Below are positions 33,723 to 43,322 of a stretch of DNA of 60,000 nucleotides, one piece after another. The stretch comes from Adiantum capillus-veneris. Its lineage: Eukaryota; Streptophyta; Polypodiopsida; Polypodiales; Pteridaceae. The notes under the pieces are model-generated. The model ran no database searches, was not told where the DNA came from, and saw only the letters and a list, made by a program, of their open reading frames with translations. The DNA is taken from assembly GCA_014529385.2 (NCBI GenBank), contig CM043944.1, positions 66,232,895 through 66,292,894 on the forward strand, in the 5' to 3' direction. Position numbers and translations under genes: made by a program. Position 1 is the stretch's first letter. Every line of letters starts with the position of its first letter.

Positions 33723-36700
33723 TCATTCATGATCAGCAGCAGCAAAGAGAGATATGAGACTCGCCGCATCACAAGTCTCCTCATCCTTCACCAACATTTC
33801 TTGCTCCACCGACAACTCATCTTGTTCCACCATCATCAATCTAGCATGATACAATTTAAGACGCAATCCATTTACCCTTGACTTATGTAGAACACCATCC
33901 AGGTTAGCCAGCTGATATGTGCCATTTGGAAAACACTCTACTACCTTGAAAGGGCCTTCCCACTTAATTTGAAACTTCTTTTGGAAGGTGTTGTCCAGCT
34001 TACTGTTGTAGCGCAAAACCAAGTCATGTTGCTTGATACCCTTACTTTTGACCTTTTCATTTAGCTTTGTCAAAGCCTTATCCTGCCTCTGCCCATAATG
34101 CTCCAAAGCGCTCATCCTATCCAACTGGACCTCTTGTAACTGCAAGAGCCTCTCTTTGAATGCATCACTAGGCGGCCCAAGCAACTTCTCTAACATCTTG
34201 ACCGCAGGCAACTCTACCTCCACAGGCAATAGTGCTTCCTTTCCATACACCAAATGAAATGGAGTAAACCCTGTACCTGTCTTCACCGAAGTACGGTAAG
34301 CCCATAATGCACTAGGCAATTCCAAATCCCAATTCTTTCCTTGGTGCTCTGTCACTTTCGAAAGAATCTGTACCAACTCACCATTGAATCTTTCATTCAA
34401 GCCATTACACTGCGGGTAATAAGGAGTGGTATGCTGGTGCCTAATCTTCATCTTTGCACATAAAAAATCTAGCAGTTTAGCTCTAAAGCCAGGCCCCTTA
34501 TCTGAAAGTAACTCCAGTGGCACCCCAAACTTGCAACATATTTCATCATACACAAATTTTGCCACATCCTTTGCAGTGATCTGTTTTACTGCTATAGCCT
34601 CTGCCCATCTAGAGAGATAGTCCACTGCCGTCAAGATATAGCTTTTGCCCCTGCTTGTGATAGGTAACGGGCCTATTGCATCAATCCCCCACTTTTCAAA
34701 CACATCAAACGCCATAATGGTTTTTCGTAGCTCTGGCTTCAACACTCTCTTCCCAAATGCTTGACACCTATTGCAAGACCTACACCAATGGTGAACATCC
34801 TTGTGCAAACTAGGCCATACATACCCCTCTTGCAAAATCTTATGCAAGGTGATCTTTAGAGCAAAATGGCCACCACATGCGCCTTCGTGATTCTCTTCCA
34901 ACACTCTGTAAAGCTCCTCCCGCCAAGGTACACGTCTCAACACGAGATCAGCCCCTTTCATGTATAAGACATCACCAATCAATTTGTACCTGTATGCTCT
35001 ACGCACAAAGCCATACTTCTTAGACTTCTGAATCTCCTTTGGAATGATTCCTGTTAGCAAAAACTCCTCTTCTTGAGCCAAACTTTCCCGGCCATGATAA
35101 AGAGGTAAAGTGGTCCTCAACACAAATAGCTCCCCAATCATGCCTTGAGCTGCTTCATGTGCCTCTCCATTTAGAGCACGTTCAATGTGTCTGATACTCC
35201 ATGCTTCAAACTTTTTTAACAGGCCTTTAATTCTGAAGCACATTTCCTTCAATGAGGTGTTCTTGCTCTTCCACACACCCAACACTTGCTTCACCACTAA
35301 CAAGGCATCACCTTTTATGCTCAACCTTCGAACCCCATGCTTCAAACAAATGTGTAATCCGGCTTCCAATGTAGCATATTCAGCCTCATTGTTACTATGA
35401 GCATCCAATTTGAACCCTCTCTTGCATACTAGCTTCCCCTCTGGATCATAAAGTGCTATACCCCCTGAAGCTGCATCATGGCTCTTTCTGTATGAACCAT
35501 CAAAGAACAACACATGTGCATTGCTGATCTGTGGCACTTCTTCAACTACCTTTCTCACCACCTCTTCCTTAACAATAAGGGGATTCTCCTTGTAGGTCAA
35601 CAAATCAGCTAGGGTAGCCCTTGTACTATCTTCCACTAGAAAAGAGAACTCAAACTCTTGCAGCTCAATTACCCATTTCTTCACCACATTTGACATGTTA
35701 ATACCATTAATTAACTGTGGCAAAAAGGCATAACTCGTCAAGAAAACAAAAGGCCGTGGTAGCAAGTAATGACGAAATCGTCGACAAGCAAATATTACAC
35801 TAGCCATCACTAGCTCTACTTCCGATAACTTTCTCTCCGCTACCAACTTCACTCGGCTTGCACAATACACTGGCCTCATATAATGGCTGCCCTTCCCCTT
35901 TTGCAATAGCATGGCTCCAATGGCATCATCCCCCACTGATGGATTTACATAAAAAACTTTCTCCCAATCAGGAGCCTGCATGGCTGACAACCCCCCTAAC
36001 ACCTCTTTCACCTCTTGAAACACTTCTTCACACTTGTCATCCCATTGCAATGGATCATGCTTTGCCACTTGTTGTAATGGATAAAGAAGCTGCGAAGACA
36101 ATGGAATAAACCGTGCCATGTACTTCACTTTGTGTATAAAGGTTGCCAATTGCTTCGTACTCATAGGTGATGGAAGAAGAATAATAGACTTAACCTTATC
36201 TGGATCAGCCTCAATGCCATTTTCTGACACCATATGGCCCAATAACTTCACCCTTGGCTGTGCTAGATGACATTTCTTTGGATTTAGTTGTCCTCCACAT
36301 TCATCATATCGAGCCAATACCATCTGCAACTTCTCATGATGCTCAGCCCTACTGCTATAGACACAGAAGTCGTCCATAAAAGCCTTAACACAACTACCAA
36401 TGAATGGTTCCAACACCCAATTTGCTCTTTCTTGATAGAAAGATGGTCCATTTGACAACCCAAATGGCAACACTGTGTAGCAATAGCAGCCCCATGGCGT
36501 AATAAATGTTGTCTTTGTGCGGTCTTTAAGAGCAATCTTCAATTGAAAATAGCCTGAAAAACCATCACACACACTGTACCTCTCATAACCTGCCACTGAA
36601 TCCAAGATCTGATCGATGAATGGAAGAGGATATGGGTTCTTCTTAGTGGCTGCGTTTAAGGGTTTAAAATCTACACAAATTCTCCACTTCCCATCCTTCT

Positions 36701-39068
36701 TTGGACTGACTACAACTGGACTCACCCATTCTGTGGTCTCCACTGGAACTATGAACCCTGCCTTCAATAACTTGTCCACCTCTACCCGCAAGGCTTCCAT
36801 TTGCTCTTGACCCATCCTTCTTAGCCTTTGCCGCACTGGCTTAGCACCTTCTTTCAGCTCTATATGCATCTCTTCACCCTTGAACCCTCTGATCTCTTCA
36901 TATGAAGTAATGAACAAATCAGGAAAACTAGCCAGCATATGCAAATATATATCCTTCTCCATAGCTGAGAGGTCTCCACTGATCATTTGTGTCATCAATT
37001 CCTGCTTCTTTGACAACTCAACTTTGGTTTGCATCAGCCCTTCAATCACTTCATAAGGCCCTTCACTTTCATCCTCATTCGCAAATGCAACTAACCCAAT
37101 CTCCTGGATTTCTTTGTCCATCAAAAGAAATGCAACATCGGCATCCTCATCACTGCTGGTAGTGCTATCACTATCCTCATCTGTCACCGTGGAAGAGTCT
37201 TCATCACTAGACTCATCCTCATCTTCATAAAGCTCCTCTAACCGTTTCCTTGTGTCCATATTATAAAGTTTCTTGGTACCTGTCTTTCCATAGAGGCTAA
37301 TCGTACCATGTCGCCAATCTTGAACAGCTCCCACTGCACGTAACCATGGTCTGCCCAGTATAATAGGATATGCTCCCAACCCTGCTGGCATCACATGAAA
37401 ATCAACCACTGCCTTTGCATCATATGCCTCCACTTCTAAGCTCTTTACAACACCCAAGCATTTTACTTTTTGATGGTTTGCCAATCTGATCCGAAAACCT
37501 GACACCCCAGCCACTGTGAGACCCATCTTCTCAACGCATGAGTGTGTTATGACGCATATTTGGGCTCCACCATCCACATAACCTTGTCCCAAATTTTTCC
37601 TTTTATGCCACACATCTACTATTGGACAAATGTCTGGTAGCTCGTCCATTGCCAACACCTTCACTGAACCTCTCTCTGGCTCTTTCTCCATTGGGTTAAC
37701 CATCCTCTTCCACTGTCGCTTTAGCTTAGGCACCATCTCTATAAGCTGCCCAAAAGTAACATCTGCCTTCCTGCTCGTCAGATCCTCCTTCAAGTCATAG
37801 CTTAATTGCCCATCCCCTAGTGGAAAATCTGAAACATGAAACTTTCGACGAGCTCTCCTTTTCCTCTTGGCCTTGACATCCTCGCCTTCATGGCTCTTTC
37901 CTTTCTTCTTACTAGGACCTGAGGCACTTCTTCCTTCCTTATCCTCTGTGGTCCTCTTCCCAATAGGCATCACTAATGTATCCTCTAGCTTTGATGCCTT
38001 CTCCAAGGTGACTACACTTAGCACTTTTGTCTTTCCTTTTTCCTCCTGGGTCAGACCACTGGTTCCTTCGTCTCCCTTAATTTCGATGCCATAATCATTT
38101 GATCTAGTTAGCACCTGTCTTGGCAATGGATACATGTCTCCCCCCATCCTTGGTGGCTTATCACATTGCGGGCTGATATGACCCAACTCTCCACAATTGT
38201 AACATGTGGGCGTCTGCCTCCAAAACCTACTATTACTTTGTCCAGCACCATTCCTAGGTCTTTCTTCACCTCCTGGCTGATTTGCAAACCGCCCTCGACC
38301 TCGATTATTTCCCACTTGACCTAGCATGTTTAGGCTGAGATTCTTCATCAGATCAACCACTTGCCTCATGTCTTGCCTTAGGCCATCATCTTGCACTGCT
38401 GTAGTGACCACTGCTGGCATAACCTGAGTAGTAACAGGAACCACTGGTTCATGATGAACCCCTGACATGCGCCCTTGTAAAGACTCTATAGGCTGAAATT
38501 CAGACCTCATTGGCAAAGACTCCACCCCTAACTGGCTCATTTTCCTCAGCTTCCACTCTTTGTTCCTTGCTACCTCTAGTGCATCTTCATATGTCCTAGG
38601 CTTCTTTAGCTCCACTCTCCAACGTATATTCTCCCAAAGACCAGCCAAGAACCTGTCCTTCTTCATCATGTCAGGCGGGGGTACCTGTGGTGCTAAAGCC
38701 TTGCACATTCGCTCCCATGCCAATGAAAACTTACGTATGTACGCATCTACTGGCTCACCTTCCTTTTGCACCAAAGCCTGTACTTCTTGCCACACTTTGT
38801 CAGGGTCTTCTATCTTCACAAACTCCACTTCCAATCCATGCCTTAGATTGTCCCAACTCAATCTTATAGGTGGATCAGCCATACGCAACTCCTCTTCAAA
38901 TGCTTTGGACCAAGCTCGTGCATCACTCTTCAAACAAATTTGGAGAAGGCGTAACATTTGCGTAGGGTCATGAATCTGGTTGCTAATGCAGGCAACCTCC
39001 ATCTTTTCCAAAAATTCTTCCACATCTTCATCACTTCTTCCATGAAACTCGGGATAAGAGAAAGCCAT
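33723..39068 (-). CDS. Element D gag-pol polyprotein, intact, 1,781 residues
   Basis: Start chosen at MAFSYPEFHGRS (39068), the site that aligns with element B; the frame is open to 39125. Approximate residues: capsid-like gag 1-230; zinc knuckle CYNCGELGHISPQC near 288; protease-like domain near 498 with VDGGAQICVI, that is D-G-G instead of D-S/T-G; acidic linker near 610-650; reverse transcriptase 745-930 with FMDD near 897; first RNase H near 1039 reading YVNPSVGDDAIGAM, without the usual catalytic Asp; second, archaeal-type RNase H near 1186 with FFDGS, NEAEYATLE and GDALLVVKQV; integrase from about 1395 with H-H-C-C, then D (WGIDAIGPLP), D (LSDKGPGF) and E (CNGLNERFNG), the last two separated by 35 residues. 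It ends AAADHE. The dual RNase H is diagnostic of the Tat lineage. All functions are in one frame, so a gag excess would need another mechanism, such as splicing or processing. Confidence 0.95.
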   Translation of the reverse strand: MAFSYPEFHGRSDEDVEEFLEKMEVACISNQIHDPTQMLRLLQICLKSDARAWSKAFEEELRMADPPIRLSWDNLRHGLEVEFVKIEDPDKVWQEVQALVQKEGEPVDAYIRKFSLAWERMCKALAPQVPPPDMMKKDRFLAGLWENIRWRVELKKPRTYEDALEVARNKEWKLRKMSQLGVESLPMRSEFQPIESLQGRMSGVHHEPVVPVTTQVMPAVVTTAVQDDGLRQDMRQVVDLMKNLSLNMLGQVGNNRGRGRFANQPGGEERPRNGAGQSNSRFWRQTPTCYNCGELGHISPQCDKPPRMGGDMYPLPRQVLTRSNDYGIEIKGDEGTSGLTQEEKGKTKVLSVVTLEKASKLEDTLVMPIGKRTTEDKEGRSASGPSKKKGKSHEGEDVKAKRKRRARRKFHVSDFPLGDGQLSYDLKEDLTSRKADVTFGQLIEMVPKLKRQWKRMVNPMEKEPERGSVKVLAMDELPDICPIVDVWHKRKNLGQGYVDGGAQICVITHSCVEKMGLTVAGVSGFRIRLANHQKVKCLGVVKSLEVEAYDAKAVVDFHVMPAGLGAYPIILGRPWLRAVGAVQDWRHGTISLYGKTGTKKLYNMDTRKRLEELYEDEDESSDEDSSTVTDEDSDSTTSSDEDADVAFLLMDKEIQEIGLVAFANEDESEGPYEVIEGLMQTKVELSKKQELMTQMISGDLSAMEKDIYLHMLASFPDLFITSYEEIRGFKGEEMHIELKEGAKPVRQRLRRMGQEQMEALRVEVDKLLKAGFIVPVETTEWVSPVVVSPKKDGKWRICVDFKPLNAATKKNPYPLPFIDQILDSVAGYERYSVCDGFSGYFQLKIALKDRTKTTFITPWGCYCYTVLPFGLSNGPSFYQERANWVLEPFIGSCVKAFMDDFCVYSSRAEHHEKLQMVLARYDECGGQLNPKKCHLAQPRVKLLGHMVSENGIEADPDKVKSIILLPSPMSTKQLATFIHKVKYMARFIPLSSQLLYPLQQVAKHDPLQWDDKCEEVFQEVKEVLGGLSAMQAPDWEKVFYVNPSVGDDAIGAMLLQKGKGSHYMRPVYCASRVKLVAERKLSEVELVMASVIFACRRFRHYLLPRPFVFLTSYAFLPQLINGINMSNVVKKWVIELQEFEFSFLVEDSTRATLADLLTYKENPLIVKEEVVRKVVEEVPQISNAHVLFFDGSYRKSHDAASGGIALYDPEGKLVCKRGFKLDAHSNNEAEYATLEAGLHICLKHGVRRLSIKGDALLVVKQVLGVWKSKNTSLKEMCFRIKGLLKKFEAWSIRHIERALNGEAHEAAQGMIGELFVLRTTLPLYHGRESLAQEEEFLLTGIIPKEIQKSKKYGFVRRAYRYKLIGDVLYMKGADLVLRRVPWREELYRVLEENHEGACGGHFALKITLHKILQEGYVWPSLHKDVHHWCRSCNRCQAFGKRVLKPELRKTIMAFDVFEKWGIDAIGPLPITSRGKSYILTAVDYLSRWAEAIAVKQITAKDVAKFVYDEICCKFGVPLELLSDKGPGFRAKLLDFLCAKMKIRHQHTTPYYPQCNGLNERFNGELVQILSKVTEHQGKNWDLELPSALWAYRTSVKTGTGFTPFHLVYGKEALLPVEVELPAVKMLEKLLGPPSDAFKERLLQLQEVQLDRMSALEHYGQRQDKALTKLNEKVKSKGIKQHDLVLRYNSKLDNTFQKKFQIKWEGPFKVVECFPNGTYQLANLDGVLHKSRVNGLRLKLYHARLMMVEQDELSVEQEMLVKDEETCDAASLISLFAAADHE

Positions 39069-39170
39069 GGCTACCCAAATTATGATGCTTTGAGAACCCC
39101 TTCGAACACACGTGCAAGAACCCAAAACTTTTCACTTCCCAATCCCTAGAAACTTCAATGGAGCTCAACT

Positions 39171-39389
39171 TTAGATAAGGACAAACACATGCACATCAAA
39201 TGAGTTTTCATAGTTGATCATCGGAATGACAACAGGCAAAGGACATTCCAGGATCTCTCTCAATCTTCTTGGCCCAAACATAAAGACTATGCGCTGCTGG
39301 AAAAAGATCTTCCTGGACACATGAACATTAATCTGAATTCTTTGCGTTAAATGAAAAGGAGTGAACTGAGGGCCATTTTGATCATCCAT
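39171..39389 (-). CDS. Conserved small open frame D1 upstream of gag, 72 residues, unknown function
   Basis: Starts MDDQNGPQFTPFH and ends DVHVFVLI, about 100 bp upstream of the gag ATG. The frame is open for 8 more codons upstream, but the internal ATG aligns with the start of A1 in element A. Full-length similarity to A1 (17043-17261) and A2 (16834-17046), with mostly synonymous codon differences in the core INV..SRKI.FQQRIVF.FG..RL.EIL. The position upstream of gag recalls the extra ORF known from Ogre-type Tat elements, but I see no similarity to it and do not assign a function. Confidence 0.6.
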   Translation of the reverse strand: MDDQNGPQFTPFHLTQRIQINVHVSRKIFFQQRIVFMFGPRRLREILECPLPVVIPMINYENSFDVHVFVLI

Positions 39390-40132
39390 TAAAGCCAACC
39401 ATGAAGCTCCCAAGAAGGCACACCTGACTCAACCTCTGATTTTGCCAAAATTTCAGCAGCATAACAGCATAAATGGCTCAAAATACCAAAAAACCAGCCA
39501 TCATAACTTGGGAAAATTTCGACAGAGTTTCCCCAGAAGTAGAGCAGTAGGAACCCAAAATATAGACTGTCTATGTATGCATAAACTGTCAACAATAGAA
39601 CCCGAGCATCAAGTAGGACTCACTAGTACATAGCCTATGGCGAGGTCACGAAAAGGGTGCTCCAGCTACCTGTATCACCGAAAGGATCTCCACATTTGAG
39701 AATCCCCCAGCTCAATAAAAACCTCACGCTATCGACCCTCACACGAAAGCTAATGCAAATCGCGTATAGTCAAGTCTCAGAAATGACTATCTTCCAGACC
39801 AAGTCTCAGAAATGGCTGGGACTGCCAAATAAAACCATATATGGCTCCACAAAGGCGTACAATGGCAGTTTCCACAAGTAACGTACAATCCAACAGACAA
39901 TGCGCTCAAATAGGCGCCAAGTGATGCATTCCCACAACAACTGCAAGTGACATCACTGTACTCCAGCTACCTGTACCTGTGTGAATCACCTGTACCTGTC
40001 CCTGTCCCTGTTCCTGTAACCTGTAACCTGTAACCTGTAATCTGCAACCTGCAACCTGCAACCTGTAATCCCGAAGCTCGAAGCTCGAAGCTCGAAGCTC
40101 GAAGCTCGAAGCAGAAGGTACTCGAAGAAGAT
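39390..40132 (-). other. Element D 5' leader with stacked 7-bp microsatellites
   Basis: Untranslated leader between primer-binding site and small open frame. On the plus strand 40014-40069 is a run of 7-bp units CTGTAAC/CTGCAAC (eight units) and 40073-40111 five units of GAAGCTC plus four bases; 39990-40013 has CCTGTC repeats. They give repetitive peptides in all frames (FELRASS and similar), which are not genes. Confidence 0.85.
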
Positions 40133-40149
40133 CCTCCGTGGGGGCGCCA
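40133..40149 (-). promoter_or_regulatory. Element D primer-binding site
   Basis: On the minus strand TGGCGCCCCCACGGAGG lies 6 nt after the 5' LTR end CTCACA. The leading TGGCGCC fits a tRNA 3' end. Species not assigned. Confidence 0.65.
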
Positions 40150-40155
40150 AAAGAA

Positions 40156-41298
40156 TGTGAGCGGGATGAAAACACACACAGCGCCTCTATAACGACCCGA
40201 CACACACTCTTGGGAAGATACACACACACACTATGGGGCACCACTCGGCTTACACAACACACCTGGCCGAGACAGGGAACACACCTCTGGAGTGAGAGGA
40301 GAGAGACTATCCACTTGCCCACTCCACACAAAACACACACACACACACACACACCCAAAAACTCAGCTCAAAAGAGGAGAATTTCTGATGTTTAGATACA
40401 AATGAGCTTGGGCCAACACCAATGGGGCAAATAGCTCACACACTATGGGTGAAAGAAGCCAGATACAATCACAAACTGGAGCAGAAACTTCGCTCATAGG
40501 AGGAACTTACACAGAAAAACAGCAGGAAAAGAGTGAGGAATTTGGCAAAATGGACAGCGCCATCGCGTCCGGAACGGCCCAAAACCCCAGTCTACAATGT
40601 CAAAGTGCTCAAATCCGACCTCGGATGAGCAGTTTAAGGCCAAAACTGGCTCCAAAAACCCAAAAAACACACCTGCGGCTGTTCCTCCTCTCTTCTCCAC
40701 GTTTTTTCTGGTCTTCTCTCCGTTTTTTCAGTTCCCACACTTAGCTTTATTAGTTGGGCACCCTTGGCCTTTTAGATGACCTCAAACGGACCCCGAACAG
40801 GCCAAAAACTGACCTCGCAGTGCATAGTTGTCACCTTTTTGCATCATTCGCACACCTGGCACTCAGCTTTTTTCCAATAATGCATCTCGCCACCACGTGA
40901 AGTGGCCCCAAAAAAAGGTCCTCATGATGACCTTTCTGCATAATTCTCACAAGCAAACACCCACGTTGTGTCCGTACTCATCCATGTGCAAGTATTGACC
41001 CCGTTCGGCCTCCTGACGCCACTAGATGCCATCTGACGCACCTGCTGACCTCACGTCGTCGGCCCGCGGATAGCTTCCTCGAGAAGTTTTACGCGCTACC
41101 AACTCCTCCTTATTGTAGAAAAAACACACTGGTACTGGTAATAGTGAAAATCGATGCACTATGTACATGCTGTCCTACCTGTACACATGTGGGCCCCACG
41201 TAACCACCTGGCTCTGGAAAATGGGCAATACTTTATTTGATGCACCATGCATGGGTATGTACATATGCGCAATCCCTTGCTCCAAAAAACTCCTGACA
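40156..41298 (-). repeat. Element D 5' LTR
   Basis: 1,143 bp, nearly identical to 32553-33694. Transcription of D would start here and run leftward. The flank ACGT at 41299-41302 is the right copy of the target duplication. Confidence 0.95.
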
Positions 41299-41384
41299 AC
41301 GTCATTGTATTTAATGGTCTTTGTGTCATTGTCTACTCTATTCATTCAATATTAAGTTTAAATATTCGTGTGTTTAATGTAGGT

Positions 41385-42695
41385 ATGGATGATGAGGAGT
41401 TTCTTTCTTCTTTGTCACCACAGCAGAGACAGTGGTACGTGGAGCGTCATCGCTCTGGCGCATCATCCCGTGTTCCTACTCCATCCGCGTCTCCCTCTCT
41501 TTCGGAGCATTCGGCGCGCTCCGAAGCTTCGGCGTCGACGAGACGATCTTCACACTCGTCTAGACACCGGCGCTCTAGTGGTGGCGGTGGCGGTTGTTGT
41601 GGGGATTCCGCCGCCGATGCCTCCACACCGCCTCGTGTTCGACGAGGCTCTTTACCCTCCCGTTCTTTGCCTGCCCCCACACCAGCCACAGCATCGCCAT
41701 CTACGCCATGTTTTGCGCGGCTGACTGTTCCTAGCAGCTACACACCTCTACCTACTCCGCCAGGAGCCACCCCACTCGACACTCCTTGCTTCGGGGTCCA
41801 GACGCCGGTGGAGACACCTGACGTCCGTACCCCCATCGACACGCCGCTAGAGACCCCTGCCGGGACACCCAGGTTCACGCGTCACTGGCCAGAGGGCTTG
41901 CCTTACTCCGTTGACTTCAGCGGCGGCATCATCATGGATGATGACGGCAAGAAGGTGATCTCGCACATGCGTGGTCTTTGCTCTTAGCTATTTAGACACT
42001 ACATACTAAACAAATGGAGTGAAGTACCAAGTGATTTAAAAAACACAGTCATCAGCATACTTCATGATGAGTTTCCCGTTCCAACACGGGATCAGCGCTT
42101 CAATGAAGACCTGATGAAGATTCGAATGCGAGAATACTGCAAACACAAGCGTTCCGAAGTGCAAAAAGCAATCAAGCATGGGTGGAACAGGCCAGATTGG
42201 CTGGCCAAAGAAGATTGGAAGAATGCGAAGAAAGCAGCGCGCGAGAATCCCGACAAGTGGAAGAAACAAAAGGATGCAGCCAGAGCGCGAGTAGAGGCAG
42301 GGAGCTCGCACCACTTGGGGAGCGGTGGATGGGCATCATTTGAGGCCAATTTTGTAAGTGTTTTCGCATTGCTCTTTATGTTCGATAGTTTAGGGTTTAT
42401 GAGTTTTTTAATTCTAACATAATGAAATCTTTGTATGTTTTGACAGTGGTCGATGACAGAACGTGATCCCACACCGTCCGAGCACGAGTACGCAGGCAGG
42501 AAGGGCCTAAACGCCCTAATGGACATTCTCAGTTCTCGCTGCGGCATGGTTAGTATTAGGGTTTACTCTTTTCTATTTTTTTGTATTGTTTTATAAATGT
42601 TGTTATATGTTTATACTTACTGAAAGTTGTCTTATTGTCTTTTTTTGCAGAATCTGACAGATACGCCGCTTGGACGCGATGAGACGTCTGACTAG
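41385..42695 (+). CDS. Transposase_24-like second gene of CACTA element E, three exons, one internal TAG
   Basis: Starts MDDEEFLSSLSPQQRQWYVERH, then a long Ser/Pro/Thr-rich low-complexity region with TP and TPxxTP repeats to about residue 185. A TAG at 41985-41987 interrupts the frame; the same frame continues LFRHYILNKWSEVPSDLKNTVISILHDEFPV, matching plant transposase (Ptta/En/Spm, Transposase_24) proteins, then KAIKHGWNRPDWLAKEDW and GSSHHLGSGGWASFEANF. Introns 42354-42446 and 42549-42651 (GT-AG) join to WSMTERDPTPSEHEYAGRKGLNALMDILSSRCGM and NLTDTPLGRDETSD, stop at 42693. By analogy with TNPA it may bind the subterminal repeats; this is inference. The TAG may be a true null mutation. Confidence 0.75.
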
Positions 42696-43074
42696 ACGAT
42701 GTCAGTTTAGCCATAGCTAGATATCATTAGTTTAGGGTTTCTCATAGCTTATGTATCATGAGACGGATTTTATACGTCTTTTTGAACCATGTATATTATT
42801 ACATTTGTCACCGCAGTTCATTTTGCCAATCAATTCTTTATGCCTATGATGTTGTACAATTGTCATTATTACATTTGCCAATCAATTCATTTTGCCTATG
42901 ATGTGTACAATTGTCAATTTTACGCTTGTCAATTTTGCAAACAATGCGTCTTGTGGGTGACTATTTTGGGCCTATTATCTACCCTTGCACTTTTTTTAAA
43001 AAGTGAATCAAGTACAATATGGTTGATGGGTGGGAGGGCATTCAATGCCCTGTCACCAAAAAAAATTTCTCTCG
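42696..43074. other. CACTA 3' spacer with small tandem duplication
   Basis: 3' flank of the Transposase_24-like gene. 42812-42925 carries a diverged tandem duplication of about 60 bp (CAATTCATTTTGCCTATGATG, ACAATTGTCA). No gene seen. Confidence 0.6.
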
Positions 43075-43299
43075 GGCGTCGCTATAACCGTCGCTATTTA
43101 TGGCTCTGTAGTGTCGCTATGAGCGTCTCTATAGACTTCTGTGTAAACGTCGCTATAACCGTCGCTATGAGCGTCTCTATATAGCGACGCTTATAGCGAC
43201 GCATATAGCGACGCTCTCGTAGCGACGCTATTAGCGACGGTTTTAGCGACGCCGGGGGTTATAAAAACCCAGTGTATTTCCGTCGCTAACAGCGTCACA
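43075..43299. repeat. CACTA subterminal repeats (TAGCGACG motif in both orientations)
   Basis: The left half carries several CGTCGCTAT units, the right half several TAGCGACG units, so the zone can fold on itself around 43180. Clusters of short subterminal repeats are typical binding sites of the second CACTA protein. Confidence 0.85.
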
Positions 43300-43322
43300 A
43301 GAGCACACAACCTCTTGTAGTG
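43300..43322. repeat. CACTA right terminal inverted repeat
   Basis: Reading inward from 43322: CACTACAAGAGGTTGTGTGC. The following three bases TTA (43323-43325) would be one copy of a 3-bp target duplication. The left partner is not found. Confidence 0.8.

Larger units (their letters stand above)
32553..41298 (-). mobile_element. Element D: full-length, very young Tat-type Ty3 LTR retrotransposon
   Basis: 8,746 bp with LTRs at 32553-33694 and 40156-41298, both TGTGAG...TGACA on the plus strand, flanked by the 4-bp target duplication ACGT. By eye the LTRs differ by one substitution (AAATTGG against AAACTGG) and one A-run length change. On the minus strand: 5' LTR, primer-binding site, a leader with 7-bp microsatellites and a conserved small open frame, an uninterrupted gag-pol frame, polypurine tract and 3' LTR. 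All catalytic motifs of protease-like domain, polymerase, second RNase H and integrase are present. This element could be competent for transposition; that is inference. Confidence 0.95.
28662..43322 (+). mobile_element. Element E: CACTA (En/Spm-type) DNA transposon, split by element D
   Basis: Contains a TNP2-type transposase gene (28662-32361), a Transposase_24-like second gene (41385-42695), a subterminal zone rich in TAGCGACG (43075-43300) and a right terminus that reads inward CACTACAAGAGGTTGTG. The Tat element D (32553-41298) is inserted between the two genes. Without D the readable part is about 5.9 kb. The left terminal repeat and the left subterminal repeats are not in the expected place, so the left end is lost or lies beyond a rearrangement. 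The start given is the TNP2 ATG, not the true end. Confidence 0.8.

Noticed and set aside
39906-40395. Open frames with FELRASS-type repeats and LTR peptides
   Set aside because: Produced by the 7-bp microsatellites and the LTR of element D.
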